Shown here: in pieces, positions 1-9,568 of the stretch
How the letters are laid out: each line of letters starts with the position of its first letter
Numbering within the stretch: position 1 is the stretch's first letter
NCBI GenBank assembly: GCA_018268465.1
Contig: JAFDWN010000007.1
Coordinates: forward strand, 37,674-101,673
Length of the DNA: 64,000 bases
Direction of reading: 5' to 3'
Origin: Actinomycetota bacterium
GTDB taxonomy: Bacteria > Actinomycetota > Actinomycetes > Mycobacteriales > Mycobacteriaceae
Notes under the pieces: model-generated
Told to the model about the DNA's origin: nothing
What the model saw: only the letters and a program-made list of their open reading frames with translations
The model's database searches: none
Translations under genes and position numbers: made by a program

Positions 1-129
1 CAGTTCGTGGTCCCACCGGGACACTGGCAGCGCGCCCGCCCCCGCGACGCCGAACCCACGCTGGTGAGCTGCATCGTCGTACCCGGGTTCGACTTCGCCG
101 ATTTCGCGCTGGCCGCCCCTAGCGACTGA
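1..129 (+). CDS. Cupin family protein (DUF985-like), C-terminal fragment
   Basis: The window opens inside this gene: 42 codons in frame from base 1 to a TGA at 127-129. The residues include VPPGHWQRAR, then LVSCIVVPGFDFADFALA, which resembles the end of the RmlC-like cupin family DUF985, where a late strand carries the pattern TLVxCxVxPGFDFxDF. These are small beta-barrel proteins of mostly unknown substrate. The gene converges on the next one and their ends overlap by 11 bases. Family assignment is from memory of the motif, and the N-terminal metal ligands lie outside the window. Confidence 0.6.
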   Translation, partial: QFVVPPGHWQRARPRDAEPTLVSCIVVPGFDFADFALAAPSD

Positions 130-847
130 GCAGTTCCACCGCCGCGGACACCAGATCGGCGTTACCCGCCGGGGTGGAACCGTCGGGCAGCCGCACCGTG
201 TCCTCCAGGCCGATCCGGGTCTGCACGCCGCGCACCCCGGCGTGTTCCAGTAGCGGCCAACAGCTTTCGTCGAGGCCGTGCAGCAGCACCGGCGCGGGCG
301 ACCCGGCGGCCATCACCTGGCTGAGCAGATCGTCGGCGGTAGACACGTCTTCGTGGCCCTGCAGTTCGATCATCACCCGCATGCAGTGCTGGGAGATATC
401 GGAATTCGCCCACGATGCCGCCGCCTCGGCATGGAAGATCCCGACCTCCACCCCCAACCCCTTGCTCAGCAGCAGCCGGGCGAGGTCCTCGGAGCCGGGT
501 TCATGCCAGTTGACCGAGGCGAAGTCGGGCAGCACCGTCCACCCGTCCACGGCACGCAGGCGTTTCTCGGCGTCGGGCAGCGCCCAATACCCCGTCGTCA
601 CACCCAGCGGCAGCCCCGGCACCGCGTGCCGCACCGCGCTCACCGCCGCCGCCACAACCTCGGGCTGCAGCGAATCCACCCCGTCGGCGGTCTTGGGGTG
701 CATATGCACCGCCTTGGCACCCGCCCGGTGTGCCGCCGCCGCTTCCGCGGCGAGTTCGTCAGGGGTGACGGGCAGGTTGGGGTGCTGGTCGGGCGTCCGG
801 GCGCCGTTGATGCACGCCTTCACGTAGATCTTCGGGGAATTCGGCAT
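119..847 (-). CDS. BKACE-type 3-keto-5-aminohexanoate cleavage enzyme family protein (DUF849)
   Basis: A 242-residue protein of the beta-keto acid cleavage (BKACE, DUF849) family, zinc-dependent TIM barrels that condense a beta-keto acid with acetyl-CoA to give acetoacetate and a CoA ester. The signature KACINGAR is at residues 10-17, HMHP near 48 supplies the HxH zinc pair, and LLHG near 190 carries a further ligand. It is somewhat shorter than the usual 270-300 residues. The substrate cannot be told from sequence. It stands alone on the minus strand with 72 bases to the next gene and overlaps the end of the partial cupin gene. Confidence 0.82.
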   Translation of the reverse strand: MPNSPKIYVKACINGARTPDQHPNLPVTPDELAAEAAAAHRAGAKAVHMHPKTADGVDSLQPEVVAAAVSAVRHAVPGLPLGVTTGYWALPDAEKRLRAVDGWTVLPDFASVNWHEPGSEDLARLLLSKGLGVEVGIFHAEAAASWANSDISQHCMRVMIELQGHEDVSTADDLLSQVMAAGSPAPVLLHGLDESCWPLLEHAGVRGVQTRIGLEDTVRLPDGSTPAGNADLVSAAVELLSR

Positions 848-919
848 GCCATCATCTTCGCCGGTACGCCCGCCGCCGCGCGCAGCGACCTCCGCGGCCC
901 GGGCCGGCAGGTGCTGCTA

Positions 920-1684
920 TCAGGTCCTCAGCGACGACAGGTTGAAGCCCGCCCCGGCCGGGTCGGCGACCGCGGCGAGCCGCCCGTAGGGCGTGTCCTC
1001 GGCAGGACGCACGACGGTGCCGCCGTTCTCCGTGACCAGCGCGATCGTCTTGTCGACGTCGTCGCAGCCGAAGAACACCGTCCACGCCGACGCGGCCCCC
1101 TGCGCCAGCACCGCGCGTCCGTCCATCACGCCGAGTTGCTCTTCGCCGTCGAACACCGCTGTGGTGTACCGGAATTCGTCAGTGTCCGCCTCGGTCCTGA
1201 GCTGCCAGCCGAACACGCCGCGGTAGAACTCCAGCGCAGCGTCGTAGTCACGGGTGGTCAGCTGGTGCCACACCGGGGCGCCGGCCTCGCCGACGATCTC
1301 GAAACCGCGATGCCCGATCGGCTGCCACAACCCCAGCAGCGCCCCCGACGGGTCGGCCAGCATCGCCATCCAGCCGACATCGGTGATCTCGGTCGCCCCC
1401 ATGTAGGTGGTCGCACCCGCCGCGGTGGCCGCCTCGACGGTGGCCGCCACGTCGTCGGTGCGCAGGTACTCGGTCCAGCCGCCGGGGCCCTCCTGACACG
1501 CCATCATCCCGGCGACGGGTCTGCCGTCGCGGAAAGCGGTGACATAGCCCCCGTACTCGGGCCCGGCCGCCTCGAACGTCCAGCCGAAGACGGCGCCGTA
1601 GAACGCGCGGGCGCGTGCGACGTCGGACGTCGACAAGTCGATCCATGTCGGCGCGCCGACCGGCGCGTCATGACGAATGGGCAC
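920..1684 (-). CDS. Double VOC (glyoxalase-like) domain protein, Rv0911-type
   Basis: A 254-residue protein with two tandem vicinal-oxygen-chelate modules: residues about 10-120 (WIDLSTSDVARARAFYGAVFGW) and 135-250 (WHQLTTRDYDAALEFYRGVFGW). Both keep the ARAFY/ALEFY helix and the W that typify glyoxalase-like proteins of actinomycetes. M. tuberculosis Rv0911 has the same build and lies beside the same neighbours. The start is GTG at 1684, with GAGGAG a few bases upstream. The reaction is unknown; such proteins bind small ligands or confer resistance, and a clear metal triad is not obvious. Confidence 0.85.
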   Translation of the reverse strand: MPIRHDAPVGAPTWIDLSTSDVARARAFYGAVFGWTFEAAGPEYGGYVTAFRDGRPVAGMMACQEGPGGWTEYLRTDDVAATVEAATAAGATTYMGATEITDVGWMAMLADPSGALLGLWQPIGHRGFEIVGEAGAPVWHQLTTRDYDAALEFYRGVFGWQLRTEADTDEFRYTTAVFDGEEQLGVMDGRAVLAQGAASAWTVFFGCDDVDKTIALVTENGGTVVRPAEDTPYGRLAAVADPAGAGFNLSSLRT

Positions 1685-1780
1685 GATGATCTCCTCGGGG
1701 TCGTGGGACGGTCACCGGTATGGACTGTCGCGGCGCCGGCTATTCATCGCGGGATCGGCCGGGTCCGTTAGCGTGAACGC

Positions 1781-2437
1781 ATGCGCATCGTCATCGCAGG
1801 CGGGCACGGCAAGATCGCACTGATCACCGAACGGATCCTCTCCGGGCGCGGCGATTCCGTCGCCGGGCTGGTCCGCAACCCGGCCCACCGCGCCGACCTC
1901 GAAGCCGCCGGTGCGCAGCCGATCGTCGTCGATCTGGAAGACGCCTCCGCCGAAGTCGTCGCGGCTCATCTCGCCGGGGCGGACGCAGTCATCTTCGCCG
2001 CGGGCGCCGGACCGGGCAGCGGCGCGGCGCGCAAGGCCACCGTCGACCGCGACGCCGCGGTGCTCCTGGCCGATGCGGCCGAGGCCGCCGGGGTGCGCCG
2101 ATACCTCATGGTGTCGTCGATGGGCGCCGACGCGGAAGCCCCAGACGAAGTCGGGGACCCGGTGTTCGTGGCGTACCTGCGCGCCAAGGGCGCCGCCGAC
2201 GACGACATCCGCGCCCGGGGCGGCCTCGACGCCACGATCGTGCGACCCGGCGTACTGACCGACGAGCCGGGCACCGGGCTGGTGACCATCGCCGGCTCTA
2301 CGGGGCGGGGCAGCATCCCGCGCGCGGATGTCGCGGCTGTCCTCGTCGCCGTCCTCGACGCCCCGGCCACCGCGGGCCGCACCGTCGAACTGATCTCCGG
2401 CGAGACACCGATCGCCGACGCGGTCGCAGCCGTCTGA
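1781..2437 (+). CDS. NAD(P)-binding atypical short-chain dehydrogenase / NmrA-like protein
   Basis: A 218-residue Rossmann-fold protein. The N-terminal dinucleotide motif is AGGHGKIA (residues 6-13), followed by VVDLEDASA (about 48-56) and the mid-domain strand YLMVSSMGA. The usual YxxxK is replaced by YLRAKGAAD, so K is kept near residue 131 while the tyrosine is four residues before it. This fits the atypical SDR a5 group (NAD-dependent epimerase/NmrA-like), often used in redox sensing or epimerisation. ATG at 1781 lies just after a short leader and is divergent from the VOC gene. Substrate unknown. Confidence 0.8.
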   Translation: MRIVIAGGHGKIALITERILSGRGDSVAGLVRNPAHRADLEAAGAQPIVVDLEDASAEVVAAHLAGADAVIFAAGAGPGSGAARKATVDRDAAVLLADAAEAAGVRRYLMVSSMGADAEAPDEVGDPVFVAYLRAKGAADDDIRARGGLDATIVRPGVLTDEPGTGLVTIAGSTGRGSIPRADVAAVLVAVLDAPATAGRTVELISGETPIADAVAAV

Positions 2438-2659
2438 GCGCCGCCCGGCACAGCAACCGCCGTCGCCCGACGGCGCCGGAGCCGGCGCCGCACGGTCGTG
2501 CACGCACAAATACCGCTCGAACAGCCGGTTGAATCGCTCGCGCGACGGCGACGACAAGCGGATAATCACGATGTAGCAACGATTCCATGTCGATCGTTCA
2601 CATCATCGGCGTGTCGGGACCGCAATCCCCGCGCTCCGTGCATCGGGGAGGTGACACAC

Positions 2660-2905
2660 ATGATCAAGTTCTTCGGCGCGCTGACGCTGGCGACTGGTCT
2701 CGCCGTCGCTGGGGTTGCACTCGCCACCCCCGCGGGTGCGCAGCCGTGCGTCGGCTCCAACACCACGTTCGCCGGCCACGGCGGTGGGCGCTGCGACTAC
2801 CCACCCGATCCCGATGGCAGCTTCGTCCGGTGCGACACCGTGTTCGTCTTCGGGATGGGTGGGACGAACTGCTACCGGGTGCCACCCGGCACGCCGACCA
2901 TTTGA
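2660..2905 (+). CDS. Small secreted cysteine-containing protein
   Basis: An 81-residue protein starting at ATG 2660, chosen because GGGGAGGTG lies just upstream and a clear signal peptide follows: MIK, a hydrophobic core to about residue 24, and an ATPAGAQP cleavage region. The mature part is about 52 residues with four cysteines (PCVG, GRCDY, VRCDT, TNCYR) and many Gly, Asp and Pro, suggesting two disulfide bonds outside the cell. Frame-open sequence continues upstream to 2498 but does not look coding. Small secreted proteins of this kind are common in mycobacteria; its function is unknown. Confidence 0.75.
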   Translation: MIKFFGALTLATGLAVAGVALATPAGAQPCVGSNTTFAGHGGGRCDYPPDPDGSFVRCDTVFVFGMGGTNCYRVPPGTPTI

Positions 2906-2915
2906 GCCGTCTCGG

Positions 2916-3359
2916 CTAGGGCGCGAAAACCGACTTGAAGTTGTTCAGCGACTCCTGGATGTCGCTGCGCAGAGCGCCGGCCACGAGCATGCCGATGGGG
3001 CCGAACAGCGCAGGCCCACCGAGATGCACATCGAAGGTCACCGTCGAACCCTCGGCGCCGCTCGGGGCAGGTGCGACCTTGCCCATGAGCTTGACCTTGA
3101 CCCCGCCCTTGCCGTCGCCGTTCAGCGTCATCGCCTCCGGCGGCCGGTAATGCACGATCGTCCAGTGGATCCGATTCGGCATACCCTTGACCTCGACGAT
3201 CGAGTCCAGGGCGGTGCCCTTTTCGATCGTCTCGGGCAGCGTGGAGCGCCACACCCGGTGGATCGTCAGCCACTCCTTGAAGCGGGACAGATCAGAGGCA
3301 CACTCCCACGCCTTCTCCGGCGGTAGTGGAACGTCGACGGAGACAGACAGTTTGGCCAT
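2916..3359 (-). CDS. SRPBCC-fold toxin, Rv0910-type
   Basis: A 147-residue polyketide cyclase/START (SRPBCC) domain protein covering residues 3-145, with the usual first strand (LSVSVDVPLPPEKAWEC) and a long C-terminal helix (LRSDIQESLNNFKSVF). Rv0910, its likely counterpart, is reported as the toxin of a type II toxin-antitoxin pair, although the fold is unlike classical toxins. The gene starts 3 bases after the stop of the small gene upstream, so the two are surely cotranscribed and coupled. Whether it is toxic here is inferred only from that relation. Confidence 0.85.
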   Translation of the reverse strand: MAKLSVSVDVPLPPEKAWECASDLSRFKEWLTIHRVWRSTLPETIEKGTALDSIVEVKGMPNRIHWTIVHYRPPEAMTLNGDGKGGVKVKLMGKVAPAPSGAEGSTVTFDVHLGGPALFGPIGMLVAGALRSDIQESLNNFKSVFAP

Positions 3360-3362
3360 ACG

Positions 3363-3542
3363 TCAGGTCTGTGGATTGGTCTTGTCGACGGCCTTCTTGG
3401 CGGCCTCCTGCACCTTGTCGACGGTGTCGGCATACTTGCCCTGCGTCTTCTCGTCGACGATGTCGCCGACCTTGTCGATCGCGGTGTCCACCTTGTCGGC
3501 GTTCTGCGCCAGCAGGTCCTTGGCCTTGTCGAGAAATCCCAT
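3363..3542 (-). CDS. Antitoxin, Rv0909-type (59 residues)
   Basis: A very short gene (59 codons plus TGA) read from ATG at 3542: it begins MGFLDKAKDLLAQNADKVD and ends DKTNPQT. It is almost all charged amphipathic helix with spaced DKV repeats (DKVDTAID, DKVGDIVD, DKVQEAAK), the look of the MT0933/Rv0909-like antitoxin family. It precedes the Rv0910-type toxin by 3 bases, the normal order antitoxin first. It lies 48 bases downstream of ctpE's stop on the same strand. Being under 60 residues, it is easily lost by automatic annotation. Confidence 0.85.
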   Translation of the reverse strand: MGFLDKAKDLLAQNADKVDTAIDKVGDIVDEKTQGKYADTVDKVQEAAKKAVDKTNPQT

Positions 3543-3590
3543 GAGGTCACCCTATCTACGCGAGGTGCCGGTCATTCTTCCGCCTGGCAG

Positions 3591-5963
3591 CTAGCGCCAC
3601 AACCGCCTGCGTTCGCCCAGGATCGCCCCCTGCGCCCACCACAGCACCTCGATCACGGCCGCCCCCACCAGGCCGATACCCAGCGCCTTCGACGTCACCG
3701 CCATATTGGACGGGTCCAGCATGAACAGCCGCTGCGCCACCGGGATGCTGAAGATCACCACATAGGCCAGCCCCGACACCGCGACCAGCGCCACCCGCCA
3801 CCATTCGTAGGGCCGGGCCACTACGGCCAGCACCCAGATCGCGGTGACCAGCAACGTGATCAGCGCCGCCGTGGAGGCCTGCGTCTGCTCCACCTCAGAG
3901 GCCGCACGGCCCTGATAGGCCAGCAGGTAGGAGGTGAACGTCGCGATGCCGACGACCAGCCCCGACGGCAGCGCCTGCGTCATCACCCGGCGCACGAAGC
4001 CGGGATGCGCCCGCTCGTTGTTCGGCGCCAGCGACAGCACGAACGCCGGGATGCCGATGGTGAACCACGCCGCGATCGTCACGTGGATCGGCTGGAACGG
4101 GAACAGCAGCGGATCCGAGCCGAACAGCTTGGAAGCCAACCCGATGAGCCCCACCAGCAGCGCCAACAGGACCGAATACACGGTCTTGGTCAGGAACAGG
4201 TTGGACACCCGCTCGATGTTGCCGATCACCCGGCGACCCTCACCGACGACATAGGGCAGCGTCGCGAACTTGTTGTCCAGCAACACGATCTGCGCAACGG
4301 CCCGCGACGCCGAACTGCCCGACCCCATCGCCACCCCGATGTCGGCGTCCTTGAGCGCCAGCACGTCGTTGACACCGTCACCGGTCATCGCGACCGTATG
4401 GCCCCGCGACTGCAGCGCATGCACCATGGCGCGCTTCTGATCCGGGCGCACCCGGCCGAATGTGGTGTACTCCTCCAGGGTGTCGGCCAGCTCGTGCGGC
4501 TCGGACGGTAACTTGCGGGCGTCCATCGTCTCGCCGCTCAGCCCCAGCGAACCGGCGACGGCCCCGACCGACACCGCATTGTCCCCGGATATCACCTTGA
4601 TGGAAACTTTCTGGGACGCAAAGTAATCCAGGGTGTCCCTGGCGTCGGGCCGAATGCGTTGCTCGAGCACCACCAGGGCGGCGGGGGTGACCGCACCCGG
4701 CGCCGCGGGGTCGTCGACCGACCGGTCGCTCGACCCGAGCAGGAGGACGCGCAGACCCTGCGAGCCGATCTGCTCGGCCTGTTCGGCGACCGGGGACGCG
4801 GGGTCGAGCAGAACGTCGGGCGCCCCGATCACCCAGTTCCCGTGATCACCGTAGGACGCCCCGCTCCACTTGGTCGCCGACTTGAACGGCGCCGTGGCCG
4901 TCGCGGTCCACCCCGGGGGCGTGGCGTAGGCCTCGCCGATCGCCTGCATGCTGGCGTTGGGCCGGGCGTCGTCGGCCGCCAACTGCGCCAGCACGTCCTC
5001 CACGCCCGCGGCGAAGTGCTCCAGATCCGAGACGCGCATCCCGTTCTCGGTGAGCGTGCCGGTCTTGTCGGCGCACACCACGTCGACGCGGGCCAGACCC
5101 TCGATCGCGGGCAGTTCGTTGACCAGACATTGGCGCCGGCCCAGCCGGACCACCCCCACCGCGAATGCGATCGAGGTCATCAACACCAAACCTTCGGGCA
5201 CCATCGGCACCAGCGCACCAACCATGCGCAGCACCGATTCCCGCCAGCCGGCGTCGGTGGTGAACAGTTGGGTGTAGATGGTGATCAGGCCGGCGGGCCA
5301 CAGCAGATAGGTGATGAACTGCAGGATCTTGTTGATGCCGCTGCGCAGTTCGGATTTCACCAGCGTGAACTTGCTGGCCTCCTCGGCCAGCTTCGCCGCG
5401 TACGCCTCGCGGCCCACCTTGGTGGCCCGGTAGGCGCCGCTGCCCGCAACCACGAAACTGCCCGACATCACCTGATGGCCCGGATCTTTCGCGATCGGGT
5501 CGGCCTCGCCGGTGAGTAGGGATTCGTCGACCTCGAGATTGGCCTCCTCGAGCACCTCTCCGTCGACGACGATCTGGTCGCCGGGCCCGAGTTCGATGAT
5601 GTCGTCGAGTACGACCTCGTTGGGGGGCAGCGCGCGGGTCCCCGACTGTCTGCGCACCATCGGTTTGGCCTGACCGACGATCGCCAGTTTGTCCAGCGTG
5701 GCCTTGGCGCGCAGCTCCTGGATGATGCCGATGGCGCTGTTGGCCACGATCAGCAACCCGAACGCCCCGTTGATCACCGAACCCGTCGAGATCACGATGA
5801 TCAGCAGCACGCCGAGGATGGCGTTGATGCGGGTGAAGACGTTGCCCCGCACGATGTCCGAGACACTGCGCGCCGCCCGGCTTGGCACGTCGTTGGTCTT
5901 GCCCTCGGCAATCCGCTGGGCGACCTCGGTGTCGGTCAGACCGGCCACGACATCGGCGGTCAC
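3591..5963 (-). CDS. ctpE: P-type ATPase CtpE, calcium transporter
   Basis: A 790-residue inner-membrane P-type ATPase. Visible landmarks are the actuator loop LLTGEADPI (about 150, TGEA instead of TGES), the phosphorylation motif [12 protein letters not shown] (about 300), and the hinge [24 protein letters not shown] (about 530). Transmembrane helices lie before and after the actuator domain, around [13 protein letters not shown], and in a C-terminal group of about six. CtpE of M. tuberculosis and M. smegmatis has been characterised as a high-affinity calcium importer. Its start overlaps the end of the preceding lipoprotein gene by 4 bases, so the two are translationally coupled. Confidence 0.93.
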   Translation of the reverse strand: MTADVVAGLTDTEVAQRIAEGKTNDVPSRAARSVSDIVRGNVFTRINAILGVLLIIVISTGSVINGAFGLLIVANSAIGIIQELRAKATLDKLAIVGQAKPMVRRQSGTRALPPNEVVLDDIIELGPGDQIVVDGEVLEEANLEVDESLLTGEADPIAKDPGHQVMSGSFVVAGSGAYRATKVGREAYAAKLAEEASKFTLVKSELRSGINKILQFITYLLWPAGLITIYTQLFTTDAGWRESVLRMVGALVPMVPEGLVLMTSIAFAVGVVRLGRRQCLVNELPAIEGLARVDVVCADKTGTLTENGMRVSDLEHFAAGVEDVLAQLAADDARPNASMQAIGEAYATPPGWTATATAPFKSATKWSGASYGDHGNWVIGAPDVLLDPASPVAEQAEQIGSQGLRVLLLGSSDRSVDDPAAPGAVTPAALVVLEQRIRPDARDTLDYFASQKVSIKVISGDNAVSVGAVAGSLGLSGETMDARKLPSEPHELADTLEEYTTFGRVRPDQKRAMVHALQSRGHTVAMTGDGVNDVLALKDADIGVAMGSGSSASRAVAQIVLLDNKFATLPYVVGEGRRVIGNIERVSNLFLTKTVYSVLLALLVGLIGLASKLFGSDPLLFPFQPIHVTIAAWFTIGIPAFVLSLAPNNERAHPGFVRRVMTQALPSGLVVGIATFTSYLLAYQGRAASEVEQTQASTAALITLLVTAIWVLAVVARPYEWWRVALVAVSGLAYVVIFSIPVAQRLFMLDPSNMAVTSKALGIGLVGAAVIEVLWWAQGAILGERRRLWR

Positions 5964-7552
5964 GGCGCGCTCCTGGTGAACGTTCCCCTGCCGTCGCTGT
6001 CGTAATACTCCAACGTCAACCTGTCGCCGTCGAAGGTTGCCTTCGAAATCGTGCCCGGCGGGGAGTTTTCGGCGACGAAGGCGAACGTGAAGGTGTTGCC
6101 GTCCCAGTGCTTCAGTGGCACCGTCAGTTTCGGGCCGATGGCAAGCTGCAGGGCGCCGTCGCGCTCGGTGACGCGGGCAGGACCCCAGTAGTCGTTGGCA
6201 TAAACACCCACATAGGCCGACAGCGGCGCGGGCGGGGCGGGATCGGCCGGTGGCGGCACACCGACCAGCGACCCCACCGGCTCCCCCATCGCCATCAGCG
6301 GGGTGCGGTAGAGCGTGTACCAGTCCTCGCGGACCTCACCGAACTGCACGAGGTCGGCGAACTGGGCGGTCAGCGCCTCGGGTACGCCACTGGGCGAGCC
6401 GTTGGTCAGCGCGATGATCGCCACATCCGCCGACGGCAGGATGAGCAGGTTCGTCCCGGCGCCGAGTTCGAACGCCCCGGAATGGCTGAGCTGCATACGG
6501 GCCCCCGACGTCGCGCCGACATTGAATCCGTACCCGTAGAAGCCCGAACGCATCGCGGGTTCGCTCCCCCGGGCCGACACCACCTGCGGGGTGAGCGCGG
6601 GCAGCAACGCCTTGGCGTCGACGATCTGGTTACCGTCATGGGACCCGTCGGCCAGCACCATCGCCAGCCAGCGGGTCATATCGTTGACCGAGGAGCTGAC
6701 CCCGCCGGCGGGTGCCTGCGCGTCGGGGTCACGCACATACTTCGGCTCGTATTTACCGTCGACGTAGATGTGGCCGAGCGCGCGGTCCGCCCGCGCCTCG
6801 AAGTCGGCGAACCGGTAGCTGGTCGAGGTCATGCCGAGCGGCCGGAACAACACGTCGTCGGCCAGCACATCCCACGGTTCGCCGGCACTGGCGGCGACCG
6901 CCTCCGCGGCCGAGGTGTATCCGAAATTGGTGTAGGCGTAGGAAACCCGGAACGGGTCGAGCGGTAGCTGGCGCAGGCGGTCGAGTACCTGCCTACGGTC
7001 ATAGCCCATATCCTCGAGCAGGTCGCCGGCGTGATCGGGCAGACCGGACCGATGCGACATCATGTCCCCCACCGTCACCATCTGCGTCACCGCCGGATCC
7101 GCCAGCGCGAACCACGGCAGCTTCGACACGATCGGCGTATCCCAGCCGACCGCGCCCACACCGACCTGATGGGCCACCACCGTCGAGGACACCGGCTTGG
7201 ACAGCGAGGCCAGCTGGAACACCGTGTCAGGGTCGACCCGATTGCCCTCCGCATCGCCCGCGGTCACATCCTTGACGCCAAAACCCTTGGCATACACCGT
7301 CTTACCCTCGTGTACCACCGCGACGGCCATACCGGGGACCCCGGACTCCTTCATCAGGTCCTCGGCGATGCCGTCCAGCCGTGCGACCGCGTCGTCCACG
7401 GCGTTCTCCGGCAGCGGCATCGCGGGCACCAGCGGGGGCGGAACATCGGACAACGTCGGGGCGGCGGACGGTTCGGCCGGCTCGGCGCTGTCGGCGGCGC
7501 AGCCCGCGACCATCGCCGCAGCGACGACGAGGGTGGCCAGCACTCGGGGCAT
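5960..7552 (-). CDS. Lipoprotein serine hydrolase, class C beta-lactamase-like (Rv0907-type)
   Basis: Starting at ATG 7552 the protein has 530 residues: a signal peptide ([18 protein letters not shown]) ending in the lipobox VAGC, a Pro/Ala linker, then a beta-lactamase/penicillin-binding-like domain of about 60-420. The SxxK motif is SLSK ([11 protein letters not shown], about 130) and the YxN motif is YTN (AYTNFGY, about 215). A C-terminal beta domain (450-530, AYVGVYAND) resembles that of EstB/DUF3471 proteins. It is probably an outward-facing esterase or peptidase. An in-frame extension to 7660 would destroy the signal peptide, so it is rejected. It overlaps ctpE by 4 bases. Confidence 0.88.
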   Translation of the reverse strand: MPRVLATLVVAAAMVAGCAADSAEPAEPSAAPTLSDVPPPLVPAMPLPENAVDDAVARLDGIAEDLMKESGVPGMAVAVVHEGKTVYAKGFGVKDVTAGDAEGNRVDPDTVFQLASLSKPVSSTVVAHQVGVGAVGWDTPIVSKLPWFALADPAVTQMVTVGDMMSHRSGLPDHAGDLLEDMGYDRRQVLDRLRQLPLDPFRVSYAYTNFGYTSAAEAVAASAGEPWDVLADDVLFRPLGMTSTSYRFADFEARADRALGHIYVDGKYEPKYVRDPDAQAPAGGVSSSVNDMTRWLAMVLADGSHDGNQIVDAKALLPALTPQVVSARGSEPAMRSGFYGYGFNVGATSGARMQLSHSGAFELGAGTNLLILPSADVAIIALTNGSPSGVPEALTAQFADLVQFGEVREDWYTLYRTPLMAMGEPVGSLVGVPPPADPAPPAPLSAYVGVYANDYWGPARVTERDGALQLAIGPKLTVPLKHWDGNTFTFAFVAENSPPGTISKATFDGDRLTLEYYDSDGRGTFTRSAP

Positions 7553-7577
7553 CGTCACAGCCAGCAACGGTAGCCGG

Positions 7578-8699
7578 TTAGAGCTGCCACCACCGATCGA
7601 TCTCCACGGCCGTGTCGCGATCGACACGCTCGCCGGGGCGGGGTACCGCGACCCGCACACCGGCGGGTTCGGCCGCGGTGAGCAGCCGCTCCACCGGCTC
7701 CGACCACGGATGGGGCGCCAGCCGGAACGTCGCCCAGTGGATCGGGACCAGCAAGCCCGACGCCGCGTCGGCGACGTCGAGGTGGGCCCGCACCGCCTCC
7801 TCCGGATTCATATGGATGTCCGGCCAGGCGGGGTGGTAGGCGCCGATCGGCACCAACGTCACGTCGAACGGGCCGTGATCCGCCCCGATCTCGGCGAACG
7901 TCTTGGTGTAGCCGGTGTCGCCGCCGAAGAAGGCGCGATGCCGAGGACCGGCGATCACCCACGACGCCCACAACGTGGTGTTGCGGGCCAGCAGGCGACC
8001 CGAAAAATGCCGGGCGGGGGTACAGATCAGGGTGAGCTCGCCGATCCGGTGGCTCTCGTGCCAGTCGAGTTCGACGACCCGTTCGGCCGGTACGCCCCAC
8101 TTGCGCAGATGCGCACCGATACCCAACGGCACGACGAACGGCGCCCGCTGGCTGCGGGCCAGCGCGACGACGGTGTCGATGTCCAGATGGTCGTAGTGGT
8201 CGTGGCTGATCACGACGGCGTCGACGGCGGGCAGCGCCTCCAGCGTGAGCGGCGGTGCGTGCATCCGCTGCGGGCCCACCGCCCGGGACGGCGAACACCG
8301 CCGGCTCCACACCGGGTCGGTGAGCACCCGGTAGCCGTCGACCTCCACCAGCGCCGTCGCATGCCCGTACCAGCTGACCGCCAAATCGGCGGCGACGTCG
8401 GGCGGCGCCGTCGTCGCCAACGGGATCGGCCCCCGCGGGCGCCCTTCACCGCGGGAACCGGTGAGCTCGCGGATGAGCGTCCTGCGCTGGTCACGGTCGA
8501 GGGTGACGACCGCGGCGGGGTCGACGTTGACGAACACACCGTCCCGGAAATGCGGTGACCGGCCGGCCACCGCCCGAATGTCGGCGGGGGTGGCCCCGAA
8601 CGCCGCCGGGGTGCCCTGCAACGCGCGCAACACCCAGCCGCCGCCGAGCAGCGAGGCCGTCCCGAACCCGAACCGCAGCGCCGTGCGCAACACCGTCAC
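7578..8699 (-). CDS. Metallo-beta-lactamase-fold hydrolase (Rv0906-type, NAPE-PLD/UlaG-like)
   Basis: A 373-residue protein beginning with GTG at 8699, whose GTGA overlaps the echA6 stop. The N-terminus has one hydrophobic anchor ([18 protein letters not shown]). The catalytic domain carries [10 protein letters not shown] (HxHxDH, about 165), with further ligands in [18 protein letters not shown] and PIHWATF. That set matches the lactamase_B_2 group containing N-acyl-phosphatidylethanolamine phospholipase D. A phospholipid-type substrate is therefore possible but not proved. It forms an operon with echA6, and the lipoprotein gene starts 25 bases downstream. Confidence 0.88.
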   Translation of the reverse strand: MTVLRTALRFGFGTASLLGGGWVLRALQGTPAAFGATPADIRAVAGRSPHFRDGVFVNVDPAAVVTLDRDQRRTLIRELTGSRGEGRPRGPIPLATTAPPDVAADLAVSWYGHATALVEVDGYRVLTDPVWSRRCSPSRAVGPQRMHAPPLTLEALPAVDAVVISHDHYDHLDIDTVVALARSQRAPFVVPLGIGAHLRKWGVPAERVVELDWHESHRIGELTLICTPARHFSGRLLARNTTLWASWVIAGPRHRAFFGGDTGYTKTFAEIGADHGPFDVTLVPIGAYHPAWPDIHMNPEEAVRAHLDVADAASGLLVPIHWATFRLAPHPWSEPVERLLTAAEPAGVRVAVPRPGERVDRDTAVEIDRWWQL

Positions 8700-9427
8700 G
8701 CCCCCGTGAACCGAGGGGGCCGCTTCTCCACCCTGGCCACCTGCGCCTCGATGACGTCGCTGCTGCCCCACGCCTTGTCGAACAACTCCTTGTGCACCGC
8801 GTCCTGAGTCTCGTAGGCACCGTCGTCGTTGAGCACCCGTTTGGCGTGCCGCAACGCCAGCGGCGCCAGGGCGGCGATCTCGGCGGCCCACGCCTGCGCG
8901 TCGGCCAGCCCCCCGATCCGGTTGGCCATGCCCGTCTGCAGCGCGATCTCGGCGGTGAGTCGCTCCGCCGCCAGCAGCATGCCCCTGGCCCGGCCGAAGC
9001 CGACCAGTGACGTCAACCGCCGGATACTCCAGTTGTCCAGCGCCAGGCCGTACTTGGCGACCGGGAACTGGAAGTACGCCTCCGGTGCGACCACCCGCAG
9101 ATCGCAGATCATCGCCAGCTGGACCCCGGCGCCGATGGCGGGGCCGTTGATCGCGGCGATCACCGGCATGGGCACCGCGTCGATGGCCTTGTTGAGCGCG
9201 ATCGCCCGCTCGGGGAAATCGGCGGCGAACACGTCGCCCGACAGGTCGGCCCCGGCGCAGAACACCGTGCCCTGACCGGTCAGCACGATCGCGCGGACAT
9301 CCTCCGACGCGGCGAGTTCGACCGCCTCGCGCAGCCCTTCGACGAGTTCGGTGTTGAGCGCATTGCGCCGCTGCGGACGCTGCAGTTCTAGGGTCGTGAC
9401 GTCGCCGTCCCTGGTGACACCAATCAT
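8696..9427 (-). CDS. echA6: Enoyl-CoA hydratase/isomerase family protein EchA6
   Basis: A 243-residue crotonase-fold protein. The oxyanion-hole region is [11 protein letters not shown] (about 58) and the second loop is [17 protein letters not shown] (about 100-116). The position where hydratases carry catalytic glutamates is poorly matched, as in M. tuberculosis EchA6, which is reported to bind acyl-CoA and pass it to FAS-II for mycolic acid synthesis rather than to hydrate it. The neighbouring divergent accD3 also fits lipid metabolism. It ends in a 4-base overlap with the metallo-hydrolase gene. Confidence 0.88.
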   Translation of the reverse strand: MIGVTRDGDVTTLELQRPQRRNALNTELVEGLREAVELAASEDVRAIVLTGQGTVFCAGADLSGDVFAADFPERAIALNKAIDAVPMPVIAAINGPAIGAGVQLAMICDLRVVAPEAYFQFPVAKYGLALDNWSIRRLTSLVGFGRARGMLLAAERLTAEIALQTGMANRIGGLADAQAWAAEIAALAPLALRHAKRVLNDDGAYETQDAVHKELFDKAWGSSDVIEAQVARVEKRPPRFTGA

Positions 9428-9568
9428 GACGCCAACTTAGTGAAACCGCGCCGAAACGTCCCGCGCGGGACCGGCCGCCTGCGATTTCTGCCGGTGCCGC
9501 AGCGGCGCGCGGCCGGCCCGGCGGACCGATCGCCGCGGGACGGCACGCGCAGCGGTTAGCCTCATCGG

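Noticed and set aside
2498-2659. N-terminal extension of the small secreted protein
   Set aside because: Would place 54 odd residues before a perfect signal peptide, and the ribosome site lies at 2645-2652.
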